Positions 11,915 to 23,060 of a stretch of DNA of 64,000 bases are shown piece after piece. The translations under genes and the position numbers were made by a program. Position 1 is the first letter of the stretch. Every line of letters starts with the position of its first letter. The notes beneath the pieces were generated by a model. That model searched no databases and was not told where the DNA came from. It saw nothing but the letters and a program-made list of their open reading frames with translations. This DNA comes from Myrica gale (lineage: Eukaryota; Streptophyta; Magnoliopsida; Fagales; Myricaceae). The stretch is taken from positions 2,524,501-2,588,500 of the forward strand of contig OZ005619.1 of NCBI GenBank assembly GCA_963930655.1. The letters are read 5' to 3'.

Positions 11915-13290
11915 ATGAAGCCTAAGATTATTTGTTGGAATGTGAAGGGGTTGAATGATAGAGTTAAATGCAAGAATGTGGGAAACTTGTTAAGAGGGTG
12001 GAAGGGGGATTTGGTGTGTCTTCAGGAGACCAAGGTTGCTGCGGTGTCTCGTGCCTTGGTGCGTTGATTATGGGGTGGGTCTCACGTGGATTGGAGGTGT
12101 TTGGAGGCTGACGAGGCTTCGGGGGGCATTTTGTGTCTTTGGGATACTCGTATTTTGGAGGTAGTGGAGGTTTGTGTCGGTGTGTTTTCCTTATCACTGA
12201 TCTTTCGGAATGTTGAGGATGGTGCTCAGTGGATCTTTTCGGGAGTCTACGGTCCCAATGATGATTGTAGTAGGAATATTTTGTGGGATGAGTTGGCGGG
12301 GATTCATAGTTGGTGGCAGTTACCGTGGTGTATAGGGGTAGACTTTAATGTGACTCGTTTCCTAGCGAGAGGTCGGGAGGAGAGGGTGTGAGGACTGTCA
12401 TGGTTGAGTTTTCAGAGTTTGTGTTTGATCTTGGGTTGATGGATCTTGAGTTGGTTGGCAAGTTGTACACCTGGTCGAGTGGACGATCTTCTCAATCGTG
12501 GTCTCGGATTGATAGGTTTCTTGTTAGTCCGGATTGGGAAGCTTTGTGTCCAGACCTTATTCAGAGGCGGTTGCCCCGTTTGCTTTCGGATCACTTGCCT
12601 ATTGTGTTGGAAAGCGAAACGTTTAGGGGTTCTAAGAAGCCTTTCCGCTTTGAGAATATGTGGCTGAAAGTGGATGGGTTTGTGGATTTGGTTAAGGGAT
12701 GGTGGCAATGGTTTGATTTTGTGGGGTCCCCGAGCTTTGTCCTCAATGCGAAGTTAGCAGCGTTGAAGCATAAACTTAGGGTGTGGAACCGGGATGTTTT
12801 TGGAGAGCTAAGTGTTAGGAAGACGGCCCTCATGTCCGAGTTATCATCTCTCGATGCCTTGGATGAGGGGGGCAATCTTGATGAAGGGAGACGGACGAGG
12901 CGGTCGGAGGTTTCTCAAGAGTTGACTGATTTGCTTATGTTGGAAGAGATTAGCTGGCGACAGAAGTCTAGGGCTCTTTGGTTCAAAGATGGTGACCGGT
13001 GCGCCAAGTTTTTTCATAGGGTTGCAAATTCTAATAGGCGGGCGAATTCGATTTCTAGTTTGGTGGTGGAGGGGGAGGAGTTGACGGATCCTGTTCGGAT
13101 CGCCGACGAGATTGTTGATTTTTATGCCTCTTTATATGAGGAGTCGCTTGCTTAGAGACCAACGCTGGATGGGTTGGAGTTTGATCGGATTTCGAGGGTT
13201 GATGCAGAATGGGTTGAAAGTCCTTTTGATTTGGAGGAGGTGACTGGGGTGGTGCATAGTCTTAAAGGTGACAAGGCGCCGGGTCCAGAT
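11915..13290 (+). pseudogene. LINE ORF2 endonuclease, degraded, reverse transcriptase absent
   Basis: Starts MKPKIICWNVKGLND, the usual APE-endonuclease opening with the metal-binding Asn. LVCLQETK (catalytic Glu), SGVYGPND, GVDFN and LLSDHLPI (SDH motif) follow in order. There is an in-frame TGA at 12065-12067, a frame change near 12388 (REERV to MRTVMVEF) and another stop at 13153-13155. After the endonuclease comes the usual linker (WRQKSRALWFKDGDRCAKFFH), then KAPGPDG, where the LINE ends. The protein would nick DNA for target-primed reverse transcription if intact. Confidence 0.75.
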
Positions 13291-13918
13291 GGTTCCAAAT
13301 TCCCAATTTTGTCTAGAATAAACCCTAGATCTAAAATTGGAACCATAATTCCCAAATTAAGGCCAAAGCTCATGGTGTGGTCGATTAATTGAAGGGGTTT
13401 TTGAGGCTTGATTTGGAATCAATGGTGCTTGTTGTTAATGGATCATGGGCGAGGTCCTCAACAGAGTGACATCTTAAAGAAGTTCTACTAAGGAACTGAC
13501 AATGATTTTGGTCTCAATAATGGCATCCATCACATAAATTAGCATCCATATTTGTGGTTCACAACAGTTGTAGTATCCTCTGAGTATGGAAGGATTAGTT
13601 ATAAATGAAATATCTATGACTATTTACAGCTTAACAGAGTGGTGGTATGACTAGCTACAACAGCTGGCTCAGACAATATAAACCCATATGCTTCCAAAAA
13701 ATCATTTTACACAATCACACCCTATTTAGTTTTTGTGCTTAACAGATAATGTTCATGACAACAGTATTTAAAGGGAGATGCAGCACAATAATTATGTGAA
13801 CTAATAACTGGTACATTACGTGATTCAAAATTATATCTAATTTTCTATCCTCTAAACCATAAATTAAACAAAAATTTTAAAAAAAATTTAAAAAAAAATC
13901 CCAAGAGAGTTACTTTAC
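13291..13918. other. Intron remainder after the truncated LINE
   Basis: AT-rich. Contains a short imperfect inverted repeat at about 13291-13350 (CCAAATTCCCAATTTTG against CAAAATTGG/CCCAAATTAAGG-like arms). No gene seen. Confidence 0.4.
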
Positions 13919-14510
13919 CTTTAAGTTCCGTACTTGATGAGGACAGCCAGCAGGAATGAAGACTGCATCTCCAAGATTTTGGACAAATGTCCATTGTTCA
14001 ATTCCTATATCATATCACAAAAGAATACAATTAATTCAAGGATTACAATAAGACTGATAAAACAGACAAAGGATTGCAGCACTCAGTCCAATTTGCTCCA
14101 CAAGTATTTGACAGATTGACCATATTCCTCCTTGAGCTTTCTTTTGTGCTCCACTGTCAAATAAAAGGTCTGATCGTGTATGGGGTGAACAACCTTTTGC
14201 AACAAAAGACTCAGTAAATTTACAAACAGAAATGTGTCCAGTACCAGCAGAAACATATAAACATTATATGTATGTGTATGTGTGCATATGCATACAAAAG
14301 ATTAACTGGTCAATTCAATGACTGAAAGGCCAGCAATCATGCAGGTCATAACTACTCAAGAATTTAAGATGCTATAATTCCATTGAATGGGCTACTTATT
14401 CACCTTGTTAAGTCCAGCAGGTGCAGAGGTGGTCAGTCTAGTATCCCAATATGTGTTGCCTAAATTCAGATTTCAAAACGTTTTGTTTGATCTAATGTTA
14501 AGGCAATCTG

Positions 14511-15152
14511 GAAAGACTAGAGTTCTCCGTGGGGATAGTTTGAGTTTGATTCCGTGGCGTGATGTATGGAGGAGTAAAGTCCCTATGAGAGTTGCATTCT
14601 TTGTGTGGGAAGTGATGCATGGAAAGATTTTGACCATTGATAATTTGCGAAGAAGGGGAATATGTGTGATTGATTGGTGCTATTTGTGCAAGGGTGATGC
14701 TGAATCTATTGATCATTTGTTGCTTCATTGTTCGGTGGCGTTTGCATTGTGGAACTTTGTTCTCAGTATTAGTCAGTTAAATTTAGTAATGCCGGCTTCA
14801 GTAGTGGGAGTTTTACAGAGTTGGAAAAAGAAATTTAAGGACCCTTTGGCTAAGGCAATTTGGAAGATGATTCCTTCGTTCTTGTGGTGGTGTTTGTGGA
14901 GGGAAAGGAATACCCGATGCTTTCAGAATTCTGCCAATTCTTCGGCTCATTTGCAGGATACTTTTCTTCTTTCCCTTTATTGTTGGGTTACTGCTGTACT
15001 GGGAGGGTCTTTTGTGGATTATTTTGATTTCGTTAGCTTTTTCATTCGTATGTTCTGAGTGAGATTAGTACAACCTTTGTACTGATCTCTCTCTCTTTCT
15101 TTTCTTTTTAATAATATTAGAGGTTATTCATCAAAAAAAAGAAAGACTAGAG
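14511..15152 (+). mobile_element. 5'-truncated LINE in intron 9 of the JMJ25-like gene
   Basis: The insertion 14523-15140 is flanked by a perfect 12-bp duplication GAAAGACTAGAG (14511-14522 and 15141-15152). It encodes the zf-RVT region (SKVPMRVAFFVWEV, then C-x2-C...H...C in CYLCKG...HLLLHCS) and the LINE C-terminus (MIPSFLWWCLWRERNTRCF), a stop at 15056-15058, and an A-rich tail. Plus strand, hence antisense to the host gene. Confidence 0.85.
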
Positions 15153-17112
15153 ATATTTTTCTACAGAAATAAGCTATTTAAATGCTTCAAAAAGAAATTA
15201 TCATTCCTTAGCATTTCGAAAGACGACTAAGTTTCTATTCAACACATGGATTCTTATTCACAAATACAACCTGATAGCATGATACCATTAAAAGGAACAT
15301 ATGAGCATATCATTTTCCCTACTGTCCCCATGCAACATGGCAACAATCAACCAAGCAAAGTCAGTACTCATAGTTATTTTACTACTACCAAAATAAATAA
15401 AGGGTAAAACGACAAGATTTCTCCAAAACCTTGTCTCATAGATAACTGATGAAGACATAGCAACATTAACAGGCCAAATTACCAGCGGTAATGGGCAACA
15501 ATGTATGTGCCTGAATTCTCTGAAGTGCTTCTTAAGATATTCCTGCAGCTTAGGCACATCTTTTCTTCGGAAAATATCCCATAGGGCACCACCCTCAGAA
15601 GCTTCTAACCTGTCCAAATTATTTCCAGAAATTGTAGGAACACTCTCGCCATCATTAACTTGATCCAGTTTTGCAGCATCCGTCTTTTCAAGCCCTGATC
15701 CCCTAGAAAAGTCAGTGCCTTTCATGCTTGAATCAACCGCATCAGCAACACATGGAACAACAGGATCAGCAAGTTCTTCAATAATTACAGATGTGTTTTG
15801 GTCCCCACGTCCACCATAAGATTCGTTGTCATTAGCAGAAACTGGACCAGTCCCACCAACCGATTTGAGGCTCCCAACTTTTTCATCCACCGACAGAAAA
15901 TCCCCAAAGATCTCTTTTTGGTCTTGCTCAAAATGCTTCCTTTGAAGCTCTTTTATATTCCTAAGCGTCTCGGGTTCAAGGGTCACTTTGGCAGTGTGTG
16001 TCAGAATATTTACCTCACAAAAATAAGAATAAAGTAAATTAGAACATTTAACAAAAGAAACGTACCCCAGGCCTTAATTTCAATCGCTCATATGTGCACT
16101 CATAATAGAATGCAATCATAGCCAAACCTAATATGAAAGAGAAATAAGGTAGACATATCTGTTACCAAATAGCATCATCCAGATACACTCCTTTTTTGTA
16201 CACATTGTACTGCTATATTAGATCATCATATCTCTAAAGCAAAACACTGTCCATACACCCCCAACTTTCTTTTTCCTTTCTTATTTTATGACAAGGGTCT
16301 GTCTCTCTAAAACAAAAGAGCAGAATAATGAAGGCACAACAATTAAGTCTGCCCCACTAAGTAGACTACTCTCCAAAAACCTGATTAGTGCACCTGCATT
16401 ACAGAGTAGAGATGCCATTCTAGTCACACACCTAGAGGAAATAGATCAAAGCCAACCATTTGCTTCCAATCAAGTGTGACACAAAAAATTAAGACCCTAA
16501 AACCTGCTGTGAGAAAGGCATGTTTATCTAAACTTGGTTTGGACTTGACATAGTAGATAGTTTGAGACGGGGACTTTTCTCCCACTCTTGGAATGTCCAG
16601 TGAACTGATCTCCAATGTACATGTCTCACTTAAAAGCCCACACCAGATTGGCAAACTGCAAACAGCTTTTCTATGTCAATGACATTACACCCTGTAATGG
16701 ACACAAAATATTACACGAAATATATGACAGGAGATTTGATCAACTATGGCATAGAATCAAGCCCATTAATGCTTGTAACAGGAAGGAACTGACATAGCTG
16801 TCGAGCAAATGACAACAGTTACAAAATTCATCTGGCCGTTACATATGCCTCCTTTAACATAGATGAACATAAAAGACAGTTCCATGTAGTAACCCAACCA
16901 AAGAGAAGTTCCACGCCCCAACAAATAAAACAAACAAAATGCCCGAAGTTCCAACAAAACTACTTACTGCATTGGACATGTCGCAATGAAGTTTAGTGAC
17001 AGAGTCCCCGCGGCCAAGCTCCTGAGGAACTCCATAAGCAATGTAAGTCTTGGGGCCCATATCTAGTTTTAGAGATTTAGCAGGCAAATTGACAGCAATG
17101 TTTAAAAGGCCA

Positions 17113-17205
17113 TTGCGTGAGATGTGTTTTTTCCTCGCGGGGATGTGTCTCTTCCTTGCACGGATGTGTCTTTTTCTTGTGCATCTTTTCCTTGCTCGGA
17201 TGTGT
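17113..17205 (-). repeat. 21-bp tandem expansion inside JmjC coding sequence
   Basis: Read on the minus strand, ACACATCC-starting units follow at a 21-bp period, with one spacer of about 15 bp. In the upstream frame they encode THP-x-KEE-like units. Homologues pass directly from EYTHP to a short xxG/LN segment, so the extra sequence is inferred to be a local expansion. It leaves the two halves of the exon in different frames. Confidence 0.7.
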
Positions 17206-17299
17206 ATATTCCTTAAAGGGCAAGCAACAGAGAAACTCGGCTCCATGACGTGGCAAGTGTTCCTCAAATAAAGTAGATGGAGGCCAATCTTTCAGTTTC

Positions 17300-17313
17300 A
17301 GTATCTGGGGCCA
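17300..17313. repeat. LINE target-site duplication, left copy
   Basis: AGTATCTGGGGCCA, 14 bp, identical to 19473-19486 at the other side of the LINE. It is part of the JMJ25 exon. Confidence 0.9.
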
Positions 17314-19472
17314 ACATGTCACTGTTGTCTCTAGTCGCGGTTAGCCAGGATTCCTTTGTGGGTTAGTTGTCGGCAAGTGTGGTTGTTACAGTCTAGATTC
17401 CATGGCTTATTTTCGAAGTTTGGTTATTGAGGCTAAGACTCTTCAGTTTTCTGTTAGCCTCTCTGGTTTAGTCACGGTCATCGAGCAGCATAGGAAGTCT
17501 CAGAATTCTATCTGTTTAGGTAGATATGGCATGGTCTGGTTGGCGAATCTCTTTGGTAAACTTGTGGAGTTACCGGATGTTCGAGACTTCTCGGAGAGAT
17601 TCAATGAACCATCGCGTGCGTTTTTAGCGCAGAGGTGCTCGAATCAGAGTAGTCGCTACGTTGCTATTGCGGAAATTGGTGAGCGACGTCGCAGGGGGGT
17701 TGTGATGATTCCAGAAGGGAGGTCGAGTGAAGGATGGAAGGCGTTTGTAATGATGTGCGAAGAAATTATCTCAGCTATAGGCGAGCTCCGACGGAGGTCG
17801 AGGAGGACTGTGAGTTCTCTGGTCAGAAACGGTATTTCCTATGCCGAGAATCTCCCAATCGTTGGCTGTTCTAGCGAACTGGATATTCCACACCTCATAG
17901 CCGGAAGCACTCTCCAAATAATCCGCTACCATCGCATCCTTGTGACTAGCAAGACAAAACAAAAGAGGGAAGGCTAACTTCAAAGGCCTATCACCACACC
18001 ATAAATCATGCCAAAACCTCACTCTAAGGCCACACCCCACCAAGAAACGAGTGTGCCCACAAAAAAAGGGCCAGCCATTACTAGTGTGCTTCCATAGACT
18101 CAAACCATAGGAACCATTAATCGCCTCGGTGCGCCACCCTCCCAAAACACAACCATACTTGGCCTCTACAACAGCCCGCCACAAGCTATCACTTTCCAAG
18201 GCAAACCGCCACAACCACTTGCCCAATAAAGAGGAAAGAGAGATAGAAAGTAGGTTGGGAGACTAGAGAGTGTAGACTTGATCAACGTAAGTCTATCGCC
18301 CTTCGAAAGATAGAGACGTTTCCACCCTGCTAATCGACGATTAGTTCTCTCAATAATGCCATCCCAAATCTGCCTACTCTTGAAACGCGCTCCCAAAGGC
18401 AACCCAAGATAGGTAGTAGGCAGCGACGACATCTGGCACCCAAGAATAGCAGCCAACTCCTGAATATTGCCCACATCCCCAACAGGAACGACCTCAGTTT
18501 TGGAAAGGTTAACTCGTAATCCCGAAACCGCCTCAAAGCACAACAATAAACATCGGAGATGACGAAACTGACTCACCTCCGCCCCACATAAAATTAAAGT
18601 ATCATCAGCGAACAGAAGGTGAGAGATACTCATGCCTCCGCTCCCCCTGCCACCAACCTCAAAACCCACAAGAGACCCCCTGTCCACCACCCGACTCAAC
18701 ATCCTACTAAAAGCTTCCATAATGAGCACAAACAAAAAGGGAGAAAGCGGATCGCCTTGACGCAATCCCCTAGAGCTGCCAAAAAAACCTTCAGGGGAAC
18801 CATTCACCATTACCGAAAAACGAACTGAAGAAATGCAAAACTCCATCCACCTACACCACCGATCCATAAAACCGCATCGCCGCAACAGATACAATAGGAA
18901 CTGCCAATTGACATGGTCATATGCTTTCTGGATATCCAATTTACACAACATGCCAGGCACATTAGACCTCAACCTCGAATCAATACACTCGTTAGCAATC
19001 AACACAGGATCTAAAATCTGTCTACCTTTCACGAAAGCATTCTGAGATGAGGAAATGATCTTGTCCATAACAGGCTTCAAACGAGTAGCTAGCACTTTTA
19101 CCAAAATCTTGTAAACACCTCCAACTAAGCTTATGGGACGAAAGTCCTTCTTCTGCATGCAGTTTGCCAATCCCTTAGCGTCGGTTGTGTGGAGGTTGAT
19201 TCCATCGTGCATTTGGTGGAGCTTATGGGGGGAAAGGAACGGTCGTTGCTTTGAAGATTCGAGGCTGTCCTTAGTTTGTTTGAAAGGAAAAATGTTGCAG
19301 ACCTTGTTTCTGTGGGCTAATGGGGTGTTGGGTTCTTCTTTTGTAGACTTTAATGATTTTCTTAGTTTCCTTGCTTGTTTATTGTAGTAGGTTCAGTACA
19401 GCCTTTGTACTGCTCTGTCTTTTCCTTTTTCTTTTTTTTTCTATCTATAAAAGCTTTCCTTATAAAAAAAAA
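17314..19472 (+). mobile_element. Rearranged L1-type LINE inserted in an exon
   Basis: The element has three blocks. Block 1, plus strand (17314 to about 17850), holds a LINE ORF1 start (MAYFRSLVIEAK, from 17402), closely similar to the copy at 10056. Block 2, about 17852-19148, is inverted: on the minus strand it encodes reverse transcriptase with [20 protein letters not shown], the FADD catalytic motif ([11 protein letters not shown]) and the TYLGLPLG region, followed by the start of the zf-RVT region. Block 3, plus strand (about 19149-19472), encodes the LINE C-terminus ([19 protein letters not shown]) and ends in an A-run. The endonuclease and part of zf-RVT are missing. Perfect 14-bp duplications flank the whole. 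An inverted inner block resembles twin priming plus a template jump, which is inference. Confidence 0.85.
18166..19148 (-). pseudogene. LINE reverse transcriptase fragment (inverted block)
   Basis: The open frame encodes a non-LTR reverse transcriptase: [15 protein letters not shown], a [12 protein letters not shown] segment, KAYDHVNW (motif A), [13 protein letters not shown] (motif B) and FADD (motif C), then [10 protein letters not shown]. The run is intact for over 300 codons but lacks the endonuclease in front, because the upstream LINE block is in the opposite orientation. The polymerase domain alone, with no continuous ORF2, is not expected to be mobile. Confidence 0.85.
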
Positions 19473-19486
19473 AGTATCTGGGGCCA
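19473..19486. repeat. LINE target-site duplication, right copy
   Basis: AGTATCTGGGGCCA follows directly after the LINE A-tail and restores the exon sequence. Confidence 0.9.
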
Positions 19487-21388
19487 TGAACGCCAATCAA
19501 CCCGTCCGTTCATGTACCCAGTAAAGAACTGGTGGATATTGATTTCGGACTGCAAGTCACCATAGGAGTTAGTATCATCTGACAAAATCATCAGCAAAAA
19601 CAATTATGTGTCATGCTAAACCTGAGTAGACAAGTGACAAAGTTCAAATTAATGAACACAAACACTGACAAATAAGCAATAAAGGAAGAATTATGAGATA
19701 TAAGACAAGATTAATACTAATAATCACTGAAGTGAATGAAGAACTTCAAGAAATTGATGGACCTGAACTATTCCAGTTGAGAATGAAAGGAAGCATTAGA
19801 AAACAGTCACCGTGATTTTCCCCTCAAAATAATCTGAGGAGGGAAACATGCATCTACTAGTTCCAAAGTTAGGCCAACAAAAGCAAACCCATACAAAAAT
19901 TGACACGAGGATCATTTGAACAACTTGCAAAACAGTACTTCCTTTTCTTGACATATCTGGAATGAGAAAGATAGCCTTTCTCAGCCCATTCCCGTTTCTT
20001 CCACATCCATCAATTAATATCTGGAGACATGAAAAGGTTGAAAAATTGACTGCTGTGTTCAAAAATAAAAAAGAAACCTGTAAAATTTTGCAGATTCCTA
20101 CAATTTTGATGATTTTCAGCAGTTGAACATCTGACAATAAGATTATTTATCATCTACAAATAAGGACCATAATGAACTAACCTCACACCAATCCAAGCAA
20201 TCAATAGCCTTCACTTCCAACACCCTGTTATGCTTGGTATGCTTCATTTGACGGACTGCACGCCACATGACCTCGGGTTCCCAACTTAAACCTGAAGCAG
20301 ATTCAAGCACATTGCTCACAATCACAGGCTCGGCTCTCCTCCAATGCCACTGGAAATGCCTCAAATCCCCGTGTTGTATATCTTGGGCCCTCGGGCAATA
20401 CAAAAAATTGTCATCAGAGTCTCGAGAAGCTGCTTTCCGTAACCAATCCTTTCTTAAGTCAATATCACCCATAGAGTTGAAACACAAACACCGTTCTGAA
20501 GGACTGACGCTCACGTCCGAAAGATTGTATGTTCTGGCTATGTCTTCAGCTTTTCTCACCAAGCCAGAAATAAGATTTTCTGAGAACATACATCGTAGTT
20601 CTAGAGTTCCATGACCACAACCACCCATGCCTCCAGGGGGACAAGGTATGCTACCATCTTCTTTTACTTCCCACCTAGATTTTGACTTTATGCAATCAAC
20701 AGGCCCAGACTCAGCGGGTAATGTCAGTTCTTTCCCCTCTCCACCATGCAAATAGTCAAGCCCCCTGTTAATATTCTGCACAATCACTTCTTCCTCACCT
20801 CCCTTCAAGTTTCCAGCACGAATTTCCCGGCAACAGATAAGGCAAAGATCAAAAGAACAACTAGGGCAGCTTCTGTGAAAGTCAAAAATAGAAGTTTTGC
20901 AGTTGCTGCTGCAAAAAAAAGAAAGAACACTTAACATCAAAACCTTAATAAAACTATGGAACAATTAGAAAGAAGGATTTTCCAAAGAAGACGTTACCAG
21001 TACATACGCTCATTAGAGCTGCATTCTGCTTGTTTTATCTCTAAATCTGGAATTGATAACCCTTCCAAATGAAGGCTGCACAACCAAATCATTAGAGTAT
21101 ATCCAAAATATGAAATCCAAAATCAACAGCTATAACAAGCAGCTATGAGAACATCTGAAACTGAGATTGCCCCGTATCATGTAAGGTATAGGACATTACA
21201 TTCAGCAGTGACACAAGCCAAAACTACTTTGCTTCAGCCAATTAAATAGCAATTTCCACATTTTGAGACATCTTCCATCCAAGCACAAACATAAAACTAT
21301 TGTCACGTTGTCACATCAAAAGCAATTAACAAACATTGAGTCATGGATGAAGTTCTAAGCTTCTTCAGCAAGGACTGAAAATAAATAC

Positions 21389-21763
21389 CTTGTCTTTTGG
21401 CCTCTATTTCCTTCTCAATCAATTGTTCTTCATTAAGGCATTTCAGGATTGGAAGAAGCGCTTGTAGTACATACTTATAGTGCTCAAATTGATCGTCTTC
21501 ACTGATGCTCAACTCTATGTTCTTTAATATCTGCAGCAAGGCATGGATCATTTGTCAAATTTCACATTAATATTCATGTGTGTGTGTGTGTGTGTTCTTT
21601 AAACAAAAACAATTCAGCACGATACAAACAAATTCATGAGATTTGAGAGGCAGAGAAGCTAACTTTATCTGGTGCACCCAACCGTAAGCATGCTTTGCAA
21701 TTGCAATTTCCACAGCATACGGGACAAGACTCAGCAATAGCATTTTCCTCCGTATTAGGATAC
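21389..21763 (-). other. Exons 3-4 of the JMJ25-like gene, zinc-finger block
   Basis: Exon 21664-21763 encodes YPNTEENAIAESCPVCCG and NCNCKACLRLG. Exon 21389-21530 encodes ILKNIELSISEDDQF...EIEAKRQ. The join to the next exon keeps frame only if the acceptor is the GGAAG at 21062-21063 and not the more obvious GTGCAG 14 bp earlier. With that acceptor the product reads AKRQGLSIPDLEIKQ, as in homologues. Confidence 0.7.
21572..21593. repeat. GT microsatellite in an intron
   Basis: Uninterrupted TGTGTG run within the intron between exons 3 and 4. Confidence 0.85.
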
Positions 21764-21866
21764 CTACACAACACAACACTTATAATAGTCAACCAATGAC
21801 AGCAACTAAAAAAGCATAAGCTTATTTGTGATACAAAATATCATCTTTTCCAGGTTAAAAGATGTA

Positions 21867-22075
21867 GGGGGCGTTTGTTTCCCAATCTTTCAAACCCTCA
21901 AAATTTCTAAACAATCATAAAATAATCTCTCTTTCCTCATTAAATTATAAAATAATATTATACTATTAAATTAAATCTTCTCTCTCATCACTTTTCCATA
22001 AAATACTATATTTTTTCACAAACCCCAATACCCAAAATTTCCAAAACCCCAATATTTCCACAAACAAACACCCCC
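21867..22075. mobile_element. Tourist/Harbinger-like MITE
   Basis: Ends GGGGGCGTTTGTTT and AAACAAACACCCCC are perfect inverted repeats, flanked by a 3-bp direct repeat GTA (21864-21866 and 22076-22078). Non-coding AT-rich interior with CTCTCTTTCC/CTCTCTCATC motifs. Lies in intron 2 of the JMJ25-like gene. A 3-bp target duplication suits the PIF/Harbinger superfamily. Confidence 0.7.
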
Positions 22076-23060
22076 GTAGTGACCTTCCTTTATTTTTATT
22101 GAGAAACATCAGCAGCCCAGGTTCCAAGATCAATTGTACCAGTTCTGGACTGGAACGTAGTCAATAATAGTCAAAGAAAAAAAGAGCAGGACTAACACCT
22201 ATTAGAAATGTACAGAAAAATAGAATGAAATGTAATGATTTCAGCAAGAACAGACGGACTTCTCCTGAAAGTGCTCTAAGAAAGAAGGTCCAAAGGAAAC
22301 AGAATATTAAGGCAATAATCAACCAAAGATCACTGCCAGTTTGCCATCTCACATATTTGATTAAAACCCTTCAAGCAACTAGCCATTTAGTTAGTGGCTC
22401 ACTTCTCGTCCCTATTGAAGTCCTAAATCAATAGCATTTATGGGATACATCCTGTGTTTCCATAAGCCTATATTATTCTGCTTGTTATAATGCACTGTTG
22501 GTATCATTCTGCAAAACATGTCATTCATGATTATCTCAAGTTTCATCATGCATCTTTGGTACCTTCACTGTCTTATAAAATAATGTATCTTCCAATGGAA
22601 TGCCTTACAGCCGAAATTGCCCACTGAGGTGCCGTAAACAAAGATGACTTCTTGCCAAATATAACACAAAGATAAAAGAAGAGACAGCTATACATTACCA
22701 AACTTAAACCGCCAAAATTTATAGGGAAATCCAATTAAATAATAGATGAGGAGCATTAAAAGAAAGAAGGAGATCGCCATTTTAGACTTGACCCATTAAA
22801 TGAAATACCAAAACAAGAAACTAATTAAGCAAAGAAAGGAAGAAAACATCTACCATCTATTCAAGCAAGGGACACAATATCGTTTTCTCTTACACTTCTG
22901 GCACCGAACAACCCGGCCTTTATCATTCCTCTGGCATTGATGGCACATTAAGGACTCCTGTTCAATCCACTGTCGAATCCGAAGTCAGTCGAACACAACA
23001 CAGCAATGAGAACAAGAAGCAGACAACATAAAAGCAAAGACACGGGAAAAAAATTGTTAC

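Larger units (their letters stand above)
9962..13290 (+). mobile_element. L1-type LINE, 5' part only (ORF1 and endonuclease)
   Basis: The sequence shares its 5' region and ORF1 start with the LINE at 17314. Order: ORF1 from 10056, a GC-rich ORF1 tail with an internal repeat, then an APE-type endonuclease from 11915. It stops abruptly at about 13290, within the KAPGPDG motif at the start of the reverse-transcriptase domain. No reverse transcriptase, poly(A) tail or target duplication is seen, so this is a 3'-deleted copy, unlike the usual 5' truncation. The GC content is far above the intron around it. It lies antisense to the JMJ25-like gene. Confidence 0.75.
4960..13918 (-). other. Giant TE-filled intron (intron 11) of the JMJ25-like gene
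   Basis: The donor follows exon 13919-14004 and the acceptor precedes exon 4840-4959; both have canonical borders and the phases agree. The 8,959-bp intron contains a hAT-like non-autonomous element, MITEs, a LINE 3' end nested in a MITE, a deleted Copia element and a LINE lacking its reverse transcriptase. Outside these I see no host coding sequence. Confidence 0.75.
16968..19549 (-). pseudogene. Broken JmjC exon (exon 7) of the JMJ25-like gene
   Basis: The exon begins at 19549 after a TTGCAG acceptor and encodes SEINIHQFFTGY...WRSWPQIL, which is then interrupted. Coding resumes at 17313 with [13 protein letters not shown] and LPFKEYTHP, passes through a repeat expansion, and ends with [12 protein letters not shown], the GPKTYIAYG block and the iron-binding LHCDMSNA before a GTAAGT donor at 16967. 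The inserted LINE occupies 17314-19472 with a 14-bp duplication of exon sequence on both sides. A tandem expansion at about 17113-17205 adds about 79 bp, which is not a multiple of three. Both lesions lie upstream of the Fe(II)-binding motif, so neither a translated nor a simply mis-spliced product would keep a whole JmjC fold. Confidence 0.85.

Noticed and set aside
14387-15058. 223-aa ORF as a host gene
   Set aside because: Its first part is intron sequence; from 14523 it is a LINE 3' end bounded by target duplications.
17771-18226. Separate minus-strand gene next to the reverse transcriptase
   Set aside because: It is the continuation of the inverted LINE block (start of the zf-RVT region), not an independent gene.
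20998-21530. Apparent frameshift between exons 4 and 5 of the JMJ25-like gene
   Set aside because: It appears only if the GTGCAG acceptor at 21076 is used. The GGAAG acceptor 14 bp further in restores both frame and the family sequence.
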